Shown: positions 43,626-52,645 of the stretch, piece after piece
Layout of the letters: each line of letters starts with the position of its first letter
Numbering within the stretch: the first letter of the stretch is position 1
From: Chitinophagaceae bacterium
Lineage (GTDB): Bacteria > Bacteroidota > Bacteroidia > Chitinophagales > Chitinophagaceae
Assembly (NCBI GenBank): GCA_017307755.1
Contig: JAFKGQ010000012.1
Span: forward strand, 434,001 to 498,000
Direction of reading: 5' to 3'
Length of the DNA: 64,000 nt
The notes under the pieces: model-generated
Databases searched by the model: none
Seen by the model: only the letters and a program-made list of their open reading frames with translations
Told to the model about the DNA's origin: nothing
Made by a program: the position numbers and the translations under genes

Positions 43626-45882
43626 CCGGTACTGATCTTTTTGGGAACTGTTTTTGGGAGAACACAGGCCGGGTTGTATAAGGCATTACGGTCAGACGGG
43701 CCAGCCAATAGCAGATGGTGCTTTCCGCTCCCTGGTTGCGGTTGATACATGTGAACCCGATGCCATCGCAGCAACCGTGGGTCTGCTCATCATATAGCGG
43801 GATATGAAGATTATTATTTCCGTGGAACCAGGAAAGCGTCACCAGCATGTTCTTTCTGAACGTCTCTTCACCAGTGAGGTCAAATGCTTTTTCCAGCAGG
43901 AGGATCATCCCCGCCGCCTCTATAGGTTGCTGCTCGAATACAGCCTTTGTTCCGCCTTTTTGCATCCAGCCCTGGTTGCCGACCGGGGAGAACCGGCCGT
44001 TGTGCAGGGTCTGGGCGGTCAGAAATTCGGTGGTCCTTTCTGCCAGGGCCAGCAGCTCCTGGTTCCGGCTGTTATTATAAGCGCACCACAGGGCCAGGGG
44101 CAGGACTGCATTGTCATAAGCCAGCGAAGGCTCAAACCACTGCCAGGCAGTATCGGCGTGCATCGTATAATTTCCGGTCAGCCGGCTGGATAACCAATTC
44201 AGTGCATTGATCATTTCTTCATTACCGGGATAACGGTTCAGAAAATGGCAGACCCCCAGGATGCTATAGGCTATGCCGCGGACCGACCGCAGGTTCGTGA
44301 GATGTGCAGATGCTCTGAAGAAGGCTTCATTGGCAAATTGCAGGTAAGCATCATGGGGCGCCCATTCAATGAGGTAACCCAGACCCCATATTGTTCTGCC
44401 AAATGCGTCTTCGGAATTTCCTTCAGCATTAATCCGCCGATCATAGCTACACCGGTTATGAAAGGAGCCGTCTTCTTTCTGCATCAGCTTAATATACCGA
44501 AGATAGGTGTCGGTCAGATCGAGCAGTCCTTTACCCAACCCCTGGCGCCAGGCTTTGAGCACCAGGATCAGGGCCCGGGCATTGTCGTCCAGGCAATAGC
44601 CTTCTTTAAGACTGGCGACGGAAAAGCAGCTGTGTTCCAGAATGCCGGTGTGGTCGGTGAGCCGTTGGATATGGCTGAAGTTAAAAGCCGGTAAATGACT
44701 GTTGGCGGCCGGCGTCGATGGATGGGGGGCTGTCATCACCGGGACCAATACCTGCCGCATCAATTTTACATATTGCCACCCGATCTTTGGCCAGTACATC
44801 TGTCTTCCAAAAGCGAAAGCCCGCTGTCTGGCCAGGTCCAGAGCATTCGGGTCCTGGCAAAGGCGTGAAAGTGTCCCGGCAAGGGCCTGACTATCGCCAA
44901 AGTCGAACAATATCCCCCGGCTGTCGGCCAGCAGTTCAGCGGCGTGCCAATAAGGGGTAGAGACAATGCATGTTCCGGCCCCCAGCGCGTAGGAAAGTGT
45001 CCCGCTGGATATCTGCGCCCTATTGGGGTAAGGGGTGATATAAATATCAACATCCAGCAGATATTGCCGGAGTCTGTCTTCGTCGGGAAATTCATCCATA
45101 AAAACCACGTGTTGTTCCAGGCCGTTCCTGACTGCAAGCGCCTTCAATTGCTCCCGGTAGGATTCTCCGCTGTGCTGCCGCACGATGGGATGTGTCTTGC
45201 CCAGCACTATATAGACGAATGAGGGATAATTCCGGAGCAGGTCCGGCAATGCATTCAATACTGTCTCAATGCCTTTGCCCCGCCCCAGGAGCCCGAAGGT
45301 ACAAAGGATGATCTTGCCGGGGTAGGCTTTTCTCAGCGTTGGCTCATGAGGTGTGGCGCTGAAATCCGGGACGCCGTGATGGACCAGCCTGATCTTTTCG
45401 CCAGTTATGCCATAGATCCTGTTCAGCATGTCAATAGCGGGGCTACTCATCACCGTAATGAGGGCTGATCGCTCTCCGATCTTTGCCAGGATATGTTTTT
45501 CATGGAAGGAAGGGTTCTCCGGCACGGTGTGAAAGGTAGTGATCAGCGGAATCCGGAGGTGATCAAGGAGGGAAAGGATAAAGACCCCGCTGATTCCTCC
45601 GAAAATGCCGAATTCATGTTCGAGCACACAGATATCCGCCCTGCTATCATTTATCAATGCCGCGGCTGCGGCATAGTCTTCCGGATGCTGCTGGCGGATG
45701 GAGTATCTGACCTCTTCGGGATAGTTGTATTCACGTTCCGGGTCATTGATGGCCAGTACAAATACTTCATTATCTATCCCGGAACTGACTCCTGCGGCAG
45801 TGAGGCTGTTGACAAAATTTGCGGTGTAAGTTGCTATACCACAGATCCTCGGAAGGTAGTTCCCAATAACAGCAATACGCAT
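43615..45882 (-). CDS. GT4 glycosyltransferase fused to an (alpha/alpha)-barrel domain
   Basis: This 755-residue protein has a GT-B glycosyltransferase at residues 1 to about 385: an N-terminal RICGIATYTANFV motif, HHGVPDF, a LLGRGKGIETVLNALPDLL loop in part (GRGKGIETVLNAL), and ISSGTLSYALGAGTCIVSTP in the donor-binding half. Where many GT4 enzymes have EGFG, it has AQISSGT. Residues about 400-735 are an all-helical region of (alpha/alpha)6 type (YCLDDNARALILVLKAWRQG in part; EDAFGRTIWGLGY; SLAYDNAVLPLALW; EQQPIEAAGM). This two-part build occurs in Bacteroidota next to GH130 genes. It likely makes or remodels a mannose-containing glycan; that is inference. It lies just downstream (same strand) of the hybrid kinase, 43 bases away, suggesting one transcript. 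Confidence 0.83.
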   Translation of the reverse strand: MRIAVIGNYLPRICGIATYTANFVNSLTAAGVSSGIDNEVFVLAINDPEREYNYPEEVRYSIRQQHPEDYAAAAALINDSRADICVLEHEFGIFGGISGVFILSLLDHLRIPLITTFHTVPENPSFHEKHILAKIGERSALITVMSSPAIDMLNRIYGITGEKIRLVHHGVPDFSATPHEPTLRKAYPGKIILCTFGLLGRGKGIETVLNALPDLLRNYPSFVYIVLGKTHPIVRQHSGESYREQLKALAVRNGLEQHVVFMDEFPDEDRLRQYLLDVDIYITPYPNRAQISSGTLSYALGAGTCIVSTPYWHAAELLADSRGILFDFGDSQALAGTLSRLCQDPNALDLARQRAFAFGRQMYWPKIGWQYVKLMRQVLVPVMTAPHPSTPAANSHLPAFNFSHIQRLTDHTGILEHSCFSVASLKEGYCLDDNARALILVLKAWRQGLGKGLLDLTDTYLRYIKLMQKEDGSFHNRCSYDRRINAEGNSEDAFGRTIWGLGYLIEWAPHDAYLQFANEAFFRASAHLTNLRSVRGIAYSILGVCHFLNRYPGNEEMINALNWLSSRLTGNYTMHADTAWQWFEPSLAYDNAVLPLALWCAYNNSRNQELLALAERTTEFLTAQTLHNGRFSPVGNQGWMQKGGTKAVFEQQPIEAAGMILLLEKAFDLTGEETFRKNMLVTLSWFHGNNNLHIPLYDEQTHGCCDGIGFTCINRNQGAESTICYWLARLTVMPYTTRPVFSQKQFPKRSVPARS

Positions 45883-45925
45883 GGGATTTTGTTTTTAACG
45901 TTAGCATTGCGGATGTACTTGGCTA

Positions 45926-48900
45926 CTACAGACCTTTCAGGGTGTTTTCGAGGGACACGACCGATCTCTTTAACTCCTGTCTAAGTGCAACTATGATCTC
46001 TGGCGGGATGGGTTCTTCTTTGGACAGTTCTGCATCCCGGGAGCATTTTGCCAGTCTGCGGAGACCTATATATGCGGCGATGCCATAGAGACTATGCCCG
46101 ATCTGCCGGATGCGAGCCGGATCTTCCTGCATACCGGGTTTATCCAATTCCTGCTGAAATTGGGTACAATCCTGCAAAGTGAGCACAAGGGTTTCCTGTA
46201 CAAGTTCATCAGGCGCTTCTACTCCCAGGAACTGCTGAAGAACTTCCAGGTCCAGGACGGGCGGGTCAGGGGAGGGGATACGGGGGCCGACCCATTTTTC
46301 CAATATCCGAAATAAGGTGTCTTCCACGAAGGGTTTTGCCAGAAAATCATTCATACCTGCTGCCAGACATTTCTCCCGCTCGCCCTTGACATTACCGGCG
46401 GTCAGCGCCACGATGGGCATAATATCGGAGGGATATTGGTCCCGGATCCTGCGGGCGGCTTCGTAACCGTTCATCACCGGCATCTGAATGTCCATCAGCA
46501 CCAGGGATGGTTGTTGTGCGGCAATGCGCTCCAGCGCTTCTGCCCCGTTCCTTGCTTCCAGTATGGCGGCATCCGGGAGTATCCTGCCCAGGATCGTCCT
46601 GGCCAGGTGGAGGTTCACCTGGTTGTCTTCCACCAGCAGGATGACCAGCCCGGAAGTGGAATAAAATTGCCGGTCGCCTCCAGGTGTTTTTTCCATCGGC
46701 TTCTCTGTCCGGTACAAGTTTGCCAGCGCTGTATAGAGGTCCTGCATTTTCACAGGCTTGATGAGCCGCTGATCCACCTGGAACTCATCACAGACGCGAA
46801 TCACTTTTTCATCATCCGAGGAACTGTAGAGGAAGATAATGGGTTGCAGGGGCTTTTGCTTCGACAGCATTTCCCGGACTTTCCGGATCGTCTCCAGTCC
46901 GTCGATGATGGGCATATGATAATCTACGATCAGCACATCGTACTGCTCTCCCTCCGTCAGCAACTGTAATGCTTCAAAGCCGTTGGCCGCCTTATGTGTT
47001 TCAATATCTTTCAACAGGAGCATCTGTTCCAGGATAACACGGTTATGCTCATTGTCGTCTACGATCAGTACTTTGCGGATCCGGCTCAAGTCCCCTTTTT
47101 CCAGGGGATCACCGTATTCTGCCCGGAAGGCGATCTCAAAAAAGAATATACTTCCCTGATCTGGTGCGCTGTGTAACTGGAGCTTGCTGTTCATCAGGCC
47201 AAGCAGCTTATTGGAAATGGTCAGCCCCAGGCCGGTGCCTCCGTATTTTTTTGTGATGGAAGAGTCTTCTTGGGAAAAAGCCTCGAATATTTTTGACTGC
47301 CGGTCCGGGTGAATGCCGATCCCTGTATCCCGGACTTCAATACGCAGACCGATGACTTCCTCTGTTAGCTTTGACAGTGGCGTGATCCGGAGCTCGATCT
47401 CCCCCTTTTCCGTAAACTTGATAGCGTTGGAGAGCAGATTGACCAGGATCTGTTTCAGGCGGAGAGGATCGGTCCAGATAAAGCGGGGCAGGTCCGGAGA
47501 TACGTTGTGGAGCATTTCCAGGCCCTTGCTCTGAGCCTGATATTTCACGATATCCGTGACTACTCCGCTGAGTTCAAAGAGATCCGTCTGCACAATGTCC
47601 AGCTCCAGCTTTCCGGCCTCGATCTTGGAGAAATCCAGGATATCGTTGATGATATTCAGCAAAGTGCCGGCGCTCTGGTTGACCATGGAGAGGTATTGGA
47701 ACTGCGTCTCATTCAGATGGGTCTTTAATATCAGGTCCACAAACCCGATGATCCCGTTCAGCGGGGTACGGATCTCGTGGCTCATATTGGCCAGGAATTC
47801 AGACTTGGCCTTGCTGGCTTCTTCTGCCAGTACCCGGGCCTGCTTCAACTCTTCTTTCTGTGTGGCGCTGACCGTGATGTCTTCCGAGAGGATCATAATG
47901 CCTCCGATCTCTCCATCAAACTGATACCAGGGGCGGAACTGGCAGCGGAGGTGCTGATCGTGGTCCCATCCCGGGGGGCGCCAGACAAATGCATCGATGT
48001 TCTCGATCTTACCCATCAGGGCGTTGAGGTGCATATGTTCGAACTCCCTGGATATTTCCGCATATACGGAATAGATGGACTTTCCCAGCAGGCTATCGCT
48101 GCCCTGATCGTAATCCGTCAGCCAGTTATTGCTGTAGGCGATATAGCGCAGATCGCGGTCGAACATGGCGACCGCTGCCGGGGTATGCCGGACGAAGGCG
48201 GAGAGGATGGCCTTCTGGTTGATCAGTTCTTCCTGGGCATTATCCCTATCGATCTCCAACCTTTTCTTCTCATCAATATCCTGGATGGTGCCATATAGCC
48301 GCCGGCAGTTATTTTGTACAAACTCTGCGGCGCCGATGGAGCGAACCCATATTTCCTTTCCCCGGGCGGTGATGATCACCGATTCCAGGTCCCAGGGTCT
48401 TCCCGACAGGATGGCATTCTGAACGGCAGTGCGGACTTGCTCCCTGCTCTCTCCTGCTTTGAAGAAGGAAAAAGTCTTCTCCATGTCCGGCTGATAATCG
48501 GGCGGAACTTCATGGATCATCCGGGTGGACTCCGACCAGAATACTTTTTGTTGGGGGACATTGAGCTGCCAGGAGCCAATACGGGCTACTTTACCAGTCT
48601 GCTCCAGCATCTCCCGGGCGACCTTCAGGTCGGCTTCCAGCGTATGCCGCTCGGTAATGTCCAGCGCATTTATCATTACATAGGGTTTGCCGACGGAGAT
48701 TTCCAGTACATTGTTATAGAGCCAGATCCGGGTAGTGCCGTTGCGGTGGCGGGTATACAGGATCCCGCTCATGGTCTTCTGTTCCCGGATATTATTCAGG
48801 TACTCTGTAACACCGTCCCGGTACTTTCCCGATACGATGTCATAGAGGGTCTTTCCCTGTATTTCTTCCGGCACATATCCCATACTGTTAGCTCCCGCCG

Positions 48901-49414
48901 CATTGACGGAGAGAAATACGCCGTCCAGATCATGCATACCCATCAAGCCCTGGGAATTCTCAAAAAAAGTCCGGAAGGTGAGTTCCCGCTCCTGTAGCGA
49001 TTGCTCCTGTATCCTGGTCTGGGTGATATCGCGTCCGATGGCAAAGAGATTTCCGGAAGCCGGCTCCGGTGTGCACATCCATTGCACCCAGACATAGTTT
49101 CCATCTGTTTTCCGAAGGCGGTGGACGAAGTTGACCGTGGCTATGCCTTGTTTCAGCTTACGGATCTCTTCCTCCGTCTTTGCGGTATCGTCAGGATACA
49201 CCAGTTCCAGCAAATTTGTTTTAAGCAGTGTATCAGCCTCCCAGCCAAGGGTTTTTGTAAAGGCAGGGTTCACATTCCGGAAGGAGCCATCCATGCCGGC
49301 CAGGCATAGCAGATCATTGGAGAGTAGAAAGAGCGTTCTATATTGCTCCATCTCTTCCTTTCCGCAGGCAGGTGAAAGCTGCGCCAAGTTTTCCATATAA
49401 GATATTTGCTGCAA
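45926..49414 (-). CDS. PAS-domain hybrid sensor histidine kinase with two receivers and an Hpt domain
   Basis: This 1162-residue protein is a full phosphorelay in one chain. About four PAS segments fill residues 20-510 (WEADTLLKTNLLELVYPDDT, GYVPEEIQGKTLYDIV, and others), with no clear membrane helix, so it is probably a cytoplasmic sensor. HisKA has His546 in NMSHEIRTPLNG, followed by a HATPase domain (DTGIGIHPDRQSKIFEAF; GGTGLGLTISNKL). Receiver 1 has Asp831 (LIVDYHMP), receiver 2 Asp975 (LMDIQMP), and the Hpt domain has His1107 (IGHSLYGIAA). The start may also be the Met at 49396. The only free receiver nearby is the one fused to GH130, which makes that protein a candidate partner. Confidence 0.93.
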   Translation of the reverse strand: MQQISYMENLAQLSPACGKEEMEQYRTLFLLSNDLLCLAGMDGSFRNVNPAFTKTLGWEADTLLKTNLLELVYPDDTAKTEEEIRKLKQGIATVNFVHRLRKTDGNYVWVQWMCTPEPASGNLFAIGRDITQTRIQEQSLQERELTFRTFFENSQGLMGMHDLDGVFLSVNAAGANSMGYVPEEIQGKTLYDIVSGKYRDGVTEYLNNIREQKTMSGILYTRHRNGTTRIWLYNNVLEISVGKPYVMINALDITERHTLEADLKVAREMLEQTGKVARIGSWQLNVPQQKVFWSESTRMIHEVPPDYQPDMEKTFSFFKAGESREQVRTAVQNAILSGRPWDLESVIITARGKEIWVRSIGAAEFVQNNCRRLYGTIQDIDEKKRLEIDRDNAQEELINQKAILSAFVRHTPAAVAMFDRDLRYIAYSNNWLTDYDQGSDSLLGKSIYSVYAEISREFEHMHLNALMGKIENIDAFVWRPPGWDHDQHLRCQFRPWYQFDGEIGGIMILSEDITVSATQKEELKQARVLAEEASKAKSEFLANMSHEIRTPLNGIIGFVDLILKTHLNETQFQYLSMVNQSAGTLLNIINDILDFSKIEAGKLELDIVQTDLFELSGVVTDIVKYQAQSKGLEMLHNVSPDLPRFIWTDPLRLKQILVNLLSNAIKFTEKGEIELRITPLSKLTEEVIGLRIEVRDTGIGIHPDRQSKIFEAFSQEDSSITKKYGGTGLGLTISNKLLGLMNSKLQLHSAPDQGSIFFFEIAFRAEYGDPLEKGDLSRIRKVLIVDDNEHNRVILEQMLLLKDIETHKAANGFEALQLLTEGEQYDVLIVDYHMPIIDGLETIRKVREMLSKQKPLQPIIFLYSSSDDEKVIRVCDEFQVDQRLIKPVKMQDLYTALANLYRTEKPMEKTPGGDRQFYSTSGLVILLVEDNQVNLHLARTILGRILPDAAILEARNGAEALERIAAQQPSLVLMDIQMPVMNGYEAARRIRDQYPSDIMPIVALTAGNVKGEREKCLAAGMNDFLAKPFVEDTLFRILEKWVGPRIPSPDPPVLDLEVLQQFLGVEAPDELVQETLVLTLQDCTQFQQELDKPGMQEDPARIRQIGHSLYGIAAYIGLRRLAKCSRDAELSKEEPIPPEIIVALRQELKRSVVSLENTLKGL

Positions 49415-49503
49415 CTGGTATATACGAATTTTTAATTCATTTGGATTTATTAATCATTGATTTGCACCTAAATACTTATATTAGCGGGTATATCGACCCG
49501 TAA

Positions 49504-50136
49504 ATGCGAATATCACTACCTGTTCTGCTGGCTTTTCTGTCCCTGGCCGTACATGGTCAGGACTCCACCGGATTAAAAAAAGATACCATTCCCTGGACCT
49601 TGTATCATACCATCGAGGCAAGGCTCGATACCGTGTTTGACAATGATCAGTCCAGCCGCATGGATTATGAAAGCATACTAAAGAAATACGGGGCGCATTC
49701 CCGTCAGATGGATTCGTTGATGGGGATAATGGGAGATAATGATTCCATCAACCAGGTAAAGGTGATCGGCATCCTGGATAAATATGGGTGGCTGGGGATC
49801 GATGAGATTGGGGAGAAAGCCAATACTGCATTATTTATGGTTATTCAGCATGCGGGCCATTCGAAACAGGTGAAGTACCTACCCATGATGCGGCAGGCGG
49901 TGAAGGATGGAAAAGCCAAAGCTAACCAGCTGGCATTGCTGGAGGACAGGGTTCTGGCGGATCAGGGGAAGCCGCAGATTTATGGCAGCCAGGTACGGGT
50001 GACAAAGACGGGTAAGTACGAATTCTTCCCCATTGCGGATGAGCGTAATGTAAACAAACGCCGGGCGACTGTTGGTCTTGAGCCCCTGGAAGCGTATGCC
50101 CGGTACTTTGGCATCGACTATCATTTGCCCAAATGA
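49504..50136 (+). CDS. DUF6624-like secreted protein
   Basis: This 210-residue protein has a signal peptide ending near AVHGQ. It is mainly helical and contains GILDKYGWLGIDEIGEKAN in part (ILDKYGWLGIDEIGEKA), FMVIQHAGHSKQVKYLPMM in part, KANQLALLEDRVL and GSQVRVTKTGKYEFFPI. These match the DUF6624 pattern seen in many Bacteroidota secreted proteins of unknown function. It is divergent from the hybrid kinase (89 bases) and converges on the DUF3472 gene with a 16-base overlap. Confidence 0.75.
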   Translation: MRISLPVLLAFLSLAVHGQDSTGLKKDTIPWTLYHTIEARLDTVFDNDQSSRMDYESILKKYGAHSRQMDSLMGIMGDNDSINQVKVIGILDKYGWLGIDEIGEKANTALFMVIQHAGHSKQVKYLPMMRQAVKDGKAKANQLALLEDRVLADQGKPQIYGSQVRVTKTGKYEFFPIADERNVNKRRATVGLEPLEAYARYFGIDYHLPK

Positions 50137-51254
50137 TCAAAGTCTATATTGGGGGGTGTCTCTTTGGTATCCATGGGTCTTTCCCACTGGCTGTTCAGTG
50201 GTGTATAATCTGAGAAGAACCCGCAATTTTGCAGAAAGAATGCCTTGCCTTTTATACCTCCGGCATAATCCATCCTGTAGCCTTTGCCCGCTGTATTATC
50301 ACCTGTAAAAAGCGCCTTGTGCAGCGCGATCCATATGCCTTTTTCATCCCTGACCCATTGGTGATCGAAGATGACGTAGCGTGTCTTGTCGCCTTCCTCA
50401 GGATCGAAATTCTCCAGGAAGGAGTGAGGGCTTGTCAGCCAGGTATGTGTCTGAGGCCGGAGGAAGCTGGCGATCAGGAGCCACTTATTTTCTTCGGGGG
50501 CATAGAACCAGGCCGTGAATGCTGTTTGATTACGGTCCATTGGCTGGACATGTATTAAAAAGCGATAGGTGTTGCCCGCTTTCCAGGGATAGATAAGATA
50601 GCTTTGACCACCGGCCCCCTCATTGCCAAATGTACCGGCATGGACGTCCGGGCCTTTTTTTACGAGGATGATCTTTTGGCTATCGGGTATGGCGGCCGGA
50701 TCGTCCGTATTGAAAGGGCTCCAGACGGAAAAGAGTATGCGCCGTTCTTTTGATGAGTTGACCTGCATCCCAAAATATCCTTCCCTGAAACCATCGGCCA
50801 TGAAATAGGACCCTCGCACATCTTGTCCCGAGGGTACAAAGACCTCGTTATAGAACCATTCTGCGTGAATGTCTTTTGGCAGGAAATAGTTGAGGTGTAC
50901 GGAAGGGCCTCGTCTGCCCCAATAAAAAAAATTGCCTTCATCGTTGGGGACATAGGCGGCATCCCGTACGGCTGCGCCTTTTAGGGTAATGTTCTGTACG
51001 GCCGGGCCTGTCAGATGCAAGGTCTGATAGCCTGTATCCTTTATAAGGAATGTAGATATGTTGAACGGGCCTGTCGTGACGCGTATCCTGCCGGTGTGCC
51101 TGAGCCGAAAATAGACGGTGTGGAGTGCGTGGGATTGGCTCCATGCATTGCCGCCAAAGGGCACGACGATGGAGTCTGCATCATCCTGTGCCGAGGTATT
51201 ATGGGCTTGCAGGATAATGAGACAGATCAAGGCTGTCTTCGGCAGCAGTTTCAT
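50121..51254 (-). CDS. DUF3472 (with DUF5077) secreted protein
   Basis: This 377-residue protein has a signal peptide (LICLIILQAHNTSAQ). An N-terminal beta domain of DUF5077 type (residues about 25-140; NEGNFFYWGRRGPSVHLNY in part) is followed by DUF3472 at about 150-340, with WFYNEVFVPSGQDVRGSYFM in part, FREGYFGMQVNS, LFSVWSPF and GGQSYLIYPWKAGNTYRFL in part. These domains are found in Bacteroidota surface or secreted proteins thought to bind or act on glycans; activity is not established. Its start shares one base with the stop of the reductase gene behind it. Confidence 0.85.
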   Translation of the reverse strand: MKLLPKTALICLIILQAHNTSAQDDADSIVVPFGGNAWSQSHALHTVYFRLRHTGRIRVTTGPFNISTFLIKDTGYQTLHLTGPAVQNITLKGAAVRDAAYVPNDEGNFFYWGRRGPSVHLNYFLPKDIHAEWFYNEVFVPSGQDVRGSYFMADGFREGYFGMQVNSSKERRILFSVWSPFNTDDPAAIPDSQKIILVKKGPDVHAGTFGNEGAGGQSYLIYPWKAGNTYRFLIHVQPMDRNQTAFTAWFYAPEENKWLLIASFLRPQTHTWLTSPHSFLENFDPEEGDKTRYVIFDHQWVRDEKGIWIALHKALFTGDNTAGKGYRMDYAGGIKGKAFFLQNCGFFSDYTPLNSQWERPMDTKETPPNIDFDHLGK

Positions 51255-51769
51255 CAGGATATTTTATAGGTGAGCGAGACTAACCCCGTGTCATATGTCT
51301 TTGTATCGAGGAGTTGCAGGGGCACTCTGTCCGGCAGATGACTGAATAGCGTCTTGCCTGATCCCAGCAGGAGAGGGTGTACCGCCAGCCAGAGTTCATC
51401 CACCAGCCCCAATAACATCAGGGAGGATGTCAGCGAGGCCCCTCCGAATAACCAGATGTCTTTGCCTGGACCGTCCTTGATGGCAAGAACCTCTTTTTTG
51501 ATATCGCCCTTTACCAATATTACTCCTGGTTTTACCGTATCCAGCGTATTGGAAAAAACATATTCTTTCAATTTTGGAAAGCTGGCCGGCATGTCTCCCA
51601 TTGTCTGCGCCAGCTCATAGCTTTTCCTTCCATAAAAGCAAGCATCGACGTGCTGAAAAAAATCCGACATACCATAATCCTGATCTGTAAAGCACCAATC
51701 GTATTCTCCGTTGGGACCTTCTATATATCCATCCAGACTGACGGCTACTCCTAGTATGATCTTGCGCAT
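51254..51769 (-). CDS. Dihydrofolate-reductase-like (RibD C-terminal) family protein
   Basis: This 171-residue cytoplasmic protein has the DHFR/RibD-C fold: MRKIILGVAVSLDGYIEGPNG in part at the start, CFYGRKSYELA near residue 47, DIWLFGGASLTSSLM near residue 108 and DELWLAVHPLLLGSGKTLF in part near 125. Family members are NADPH-binding reductases of mostly unknown substrate. The one-base overlap with the DUF3472 gene shows they share a transcript, with no evident functional tie. Confidence 0.9.
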   Translation of the reverse strand: MRKIILGVAVSLDGYIEGPNGEYDWCFTDQDYGMSDFFQHVDACFYGRKSYELAQTMGDMPASFPKLKEYVFSNTLDTVKPGVILVKGDIKKEVLAIKDGPGKDIWLFGGASLTSSLMLLGLVDELWLAVHPLLLGSGKTLFSHLPDRVPLQLLDTKTYDTGLVSLTYKIS

Positions 51770-51809
51770 TGAGTTCCTGTTTAGCGCATAAAGATACTGA
51801 ATGGCAGGG

Positions 51810-52592
51810 TCATATATTGATCTTTCCCTCCATGATCGTTACAGCCTCACCGCTCAACAAAACCCTGTCCCCTGTCAAAGTGATCTTCAATTCTCCGCCT
51901 CTGGGCGATGCCTGGTAAGCAAAGAAGTCCTGTTTGTCCAATCGTTCCGCCCAGTAAGGGGCCAGGCTGCAATGGGCGGTGCCGGTGACATGATCTTCGA
52001 CAAAGCCTACGGGTATGGCGAAATAACGGGATATAAAGTCATAGGGAGAGTCTTCTTCCCCTCTGCTGGTGATAACACAGCGATGGTCTTTTAACAGGTG
52101 GGTGTCGGGGATAAAATTCCTTACTTCAGCCGGGGAAGACAGCTCTACAATATATCTGTCCATGCTGTAGACAACGTTTTTCCGGCTGGGGAATAGAGTT
52201 TGTAATTCCGCCGGTGTGGGACGCGGTTCGCTGGAGCGTGCGGGGAAATCCAGTTCGATCCATCCGTCTTGCTGTGTGGCAGTGAGGGTACCGCTCAACG
52301 TATGGAATTGAAGTATTTTTTCTTTTGGTTCCAGCCCCAGTTCCCATAGGACATGTGCGGTGGCAAGGGTTGCGTGTCCGCAAAGCGGCATTTCTATACG
52401 GGGAGAGAACCAGCGGAGGTTATATCCGTCGGGTGTGTTGAGCAGGAAGGCGATCTCCAGGTGACTGTTCTCGGTTGCGATGGATCGTAGCAAGCGATCC
52501 GTCATGGGTGTCTCCAGGAGACAGACGCCGGCGGGGTTGCCTTTGAAGGGCTGATGGGTGAAGGCGTCTACCTGGTAAAAAGGGATATTCAT
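51810..52592 (-). CDS. PhzF-family isomerase/epimerase
   Basis: This 260-residue protein belongs to the PhzF family, which share the diaminopimelate-epimerase fold. The frame opens at 52646, but the Met at 52592 starts the canonical MNIPFYQVDAFT. Family marks are FKGNPAGVCLL, the catalytic Glu in NSHLEIAFLL, RWFSPRIEMPLCGHATLATAHVL in part, and FVEDHVTGTAHCSLAPYW in part. Its substrate cannot be told. A TATAAATTTG -7-like element lies just before the start on this strand. Confidence 0.92.
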   Translation of the reverse strand: MNIPFYQVDAFTHQPFKGNPAGVCLLETPMTDRLLRSIATENSHLEIAFLLNTPDGYNLRWFSPRIEMPLCGHATLATAHVLWELGLEPKEKILQFHTLSGTLTATQQDGWIELDFPARSSEPRPTPAELQTLFPSRKNVVYSMDRYIVELSSPAEVRNFIPDTHLLKDHRCVITSRGEEDSPYDFISRYFAIPVGFVEDHVTGTAHCSLAPYWAERLDKQDFFAYQASPRGGELKITLTGDRVLLSGEAVTIMEGKINI

Positions 52593-52597
52593 CAATG

Positions 52598-52605
52598 CAA
52601 ATTTA
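52598..52605 (-). promoter_or_regulatory. -7 element candidate for the phzF-like gene
   Basis: Read on the minus strand the site is TAAATTTG, matching TAnnTTTG, only about six bases upstream of the ATG. A transcript from it would be nearly leaderless. No convincing -33 TTG at the right distance was found. Confidence 0.3.
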
Positions 52606-52645
52606 TACAGGTTCTTCGTATATTTAAAAGCAAAACTTCTTGACA

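Noticed and set aside
46436..48997. Several plus-strand frames of 170-230 residues opposite the hybrid kinase
   Set aside because: They mirror codon bias of the kinase gene and show no family features.
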